Assembly (NCBI GenBank): GCA_963708165.1
Contig: OY970187.1
Location: 3,410,001-3,474,000, forward strand
Length of the DNA: 64,000 nt
Origin: Rubricoccus sp963708165
Lineage (GTDB): Bacteria; Bacteroidota; Rhodothermia; Rhodothermales; Rubricoccaceae
Reading direction: 5' to 3'
This document shows positions 63,922-64,000 of this stretch, one piece after another. Position numbers and translations under genes: made by a program. Position 1 is the first letter of the stretch, and the number at the start of each line of letters is the position of its first letter. The notes beneath the pieces are model-generated. The model saw only the letters and a list, made by a program, of their open reading frames with translations. It was not told the DNA's origin and searched no databases.

Positions 63922-64000
63922 ATGACAACGCAACCACCGCCAGAGGCCGCTCACGCCGCGCTCACGTCCACATCCCTCGGGTCCGGCATACAGTCCCCCG
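63922..64000 (+). CDS. Start of an open frame running off the right edge
   Basis: ATG at 63922 opens a frame (MTTQPPPEAAHAALTSTSLG) to the window end, with a repeat copy giving PPEAA. Too short to assign; may not be a gene. Confidence 0.3.
   Translation, partial: MTTQPPPEAAHAALTSTSLGSGIQSP

Overview
The window looks like a chromosome segment of a GC-rich member of the Bacteroidota/Rhodothermota, most like Rhodothermia (a Rubricoccaceae-type marine bacterium). This is inference from four things: very high GC, several secreted proteins with type IX secretion (T9SS) C-terminal sorting domains, families typical of Bacteroidota (DUF4837, DUF4296, DUF4252), and start codons without obvious Shine-Dalgarno sites.

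Layout. 1-4.8 kb (minus): family-B DNA polymerase (cut by the left edge), a DUF2059-like exported protein, two DUF5715-type M15-like proteins and a copper-less SodC-like lipoprotein. 4.75-7.6 kb (plus): ABC ATPase, phosphohexomutase, membrane protein. 7.7-12.0 kb (minus): T9SS LVIVD-repeat protein, short asparaginase, DUF4296 lipoprotein, AtuA-like protein, membrane protein, DUF4837 lipoprotein. 12.0-21.3 kb (minus): a complete trp operon, transcribed trpL-trpE-orf-trpS-trpG-fhb-trpD-trpC-trpF-trpB-trpA, with a leader peptide containing Trp-Thr-Trp-Trp and a textbook attenuator. 21.5-22.8 kb: orphan ParA pair. 22.8-30.3 kb (minus): fabH, three amidohydrolase paralogues, a PduL-like/RpiB-like pair. 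30.6-34.2 kb (plus): glutamate dehydrogenase and a broken propeller protein. 34.2-40.5 kb (minus): B3/B4 protein, two DUF4252 proteins with an anti-sigma/sigma pair, spondin-type and transglutaminase-type secreted proteins, pyrF. 40.8-45.8 kb (plus): acyl-CoA dehydrogenase, broken TPR protein, M16 protease. 46-57 kb: housekeeping genes (lptF/G-like, nif3-like, MFS, YheT hydrolase, GATase, msrA, rhodanese, M1 peptidase) and tRNA-Arg, tRNA-Asn and tRNA-Leu. 57.2-64 kb: a mosaic accessory region behind tRNA-Leu with a chimeric T9SS adhesin, a small phage-like regulator cassette with an operator/promoter, and an AT-rich lipoprotein.

The most striking feature is not a gene. A 10-bp word, GCCTCTGGCG (reverse CGCCAGAGGC), recurs in both orientations inside and between genes about every 200 bp (about 50 hits by hand count in the first 10 kb). 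It often occurs as back-to-back pairs making the 18-bp palindrome GCCTCTGGCGCCAGAGGC. It vanishes from segments that look foreign (about 45.9-46.5, 57.15-59.7 and 63.3-63.95 kb). This recalls HIP1 of cyanobacteria or DNA uptake sequences. A second, independent system is a set of heptanucleotide tandem arrays (GGTACGG-like, GGATGAG, AGAACCC, GGGGGAA, GGAACTC) at gene borders, mostly in paired arrays.

Many conserved genes carry single-base frame breaks (DUF5715, ABC ATPase, phosphohexomutase, DUF4296, trpA, trpB, trpC, fabH, acyl-CoA dehydrogenase, propeller and TPR genes). The scatter over essential genes points to uncorrected sequencing indels rather than true pseudogenes, although this cannot be settled from the sequence alone.
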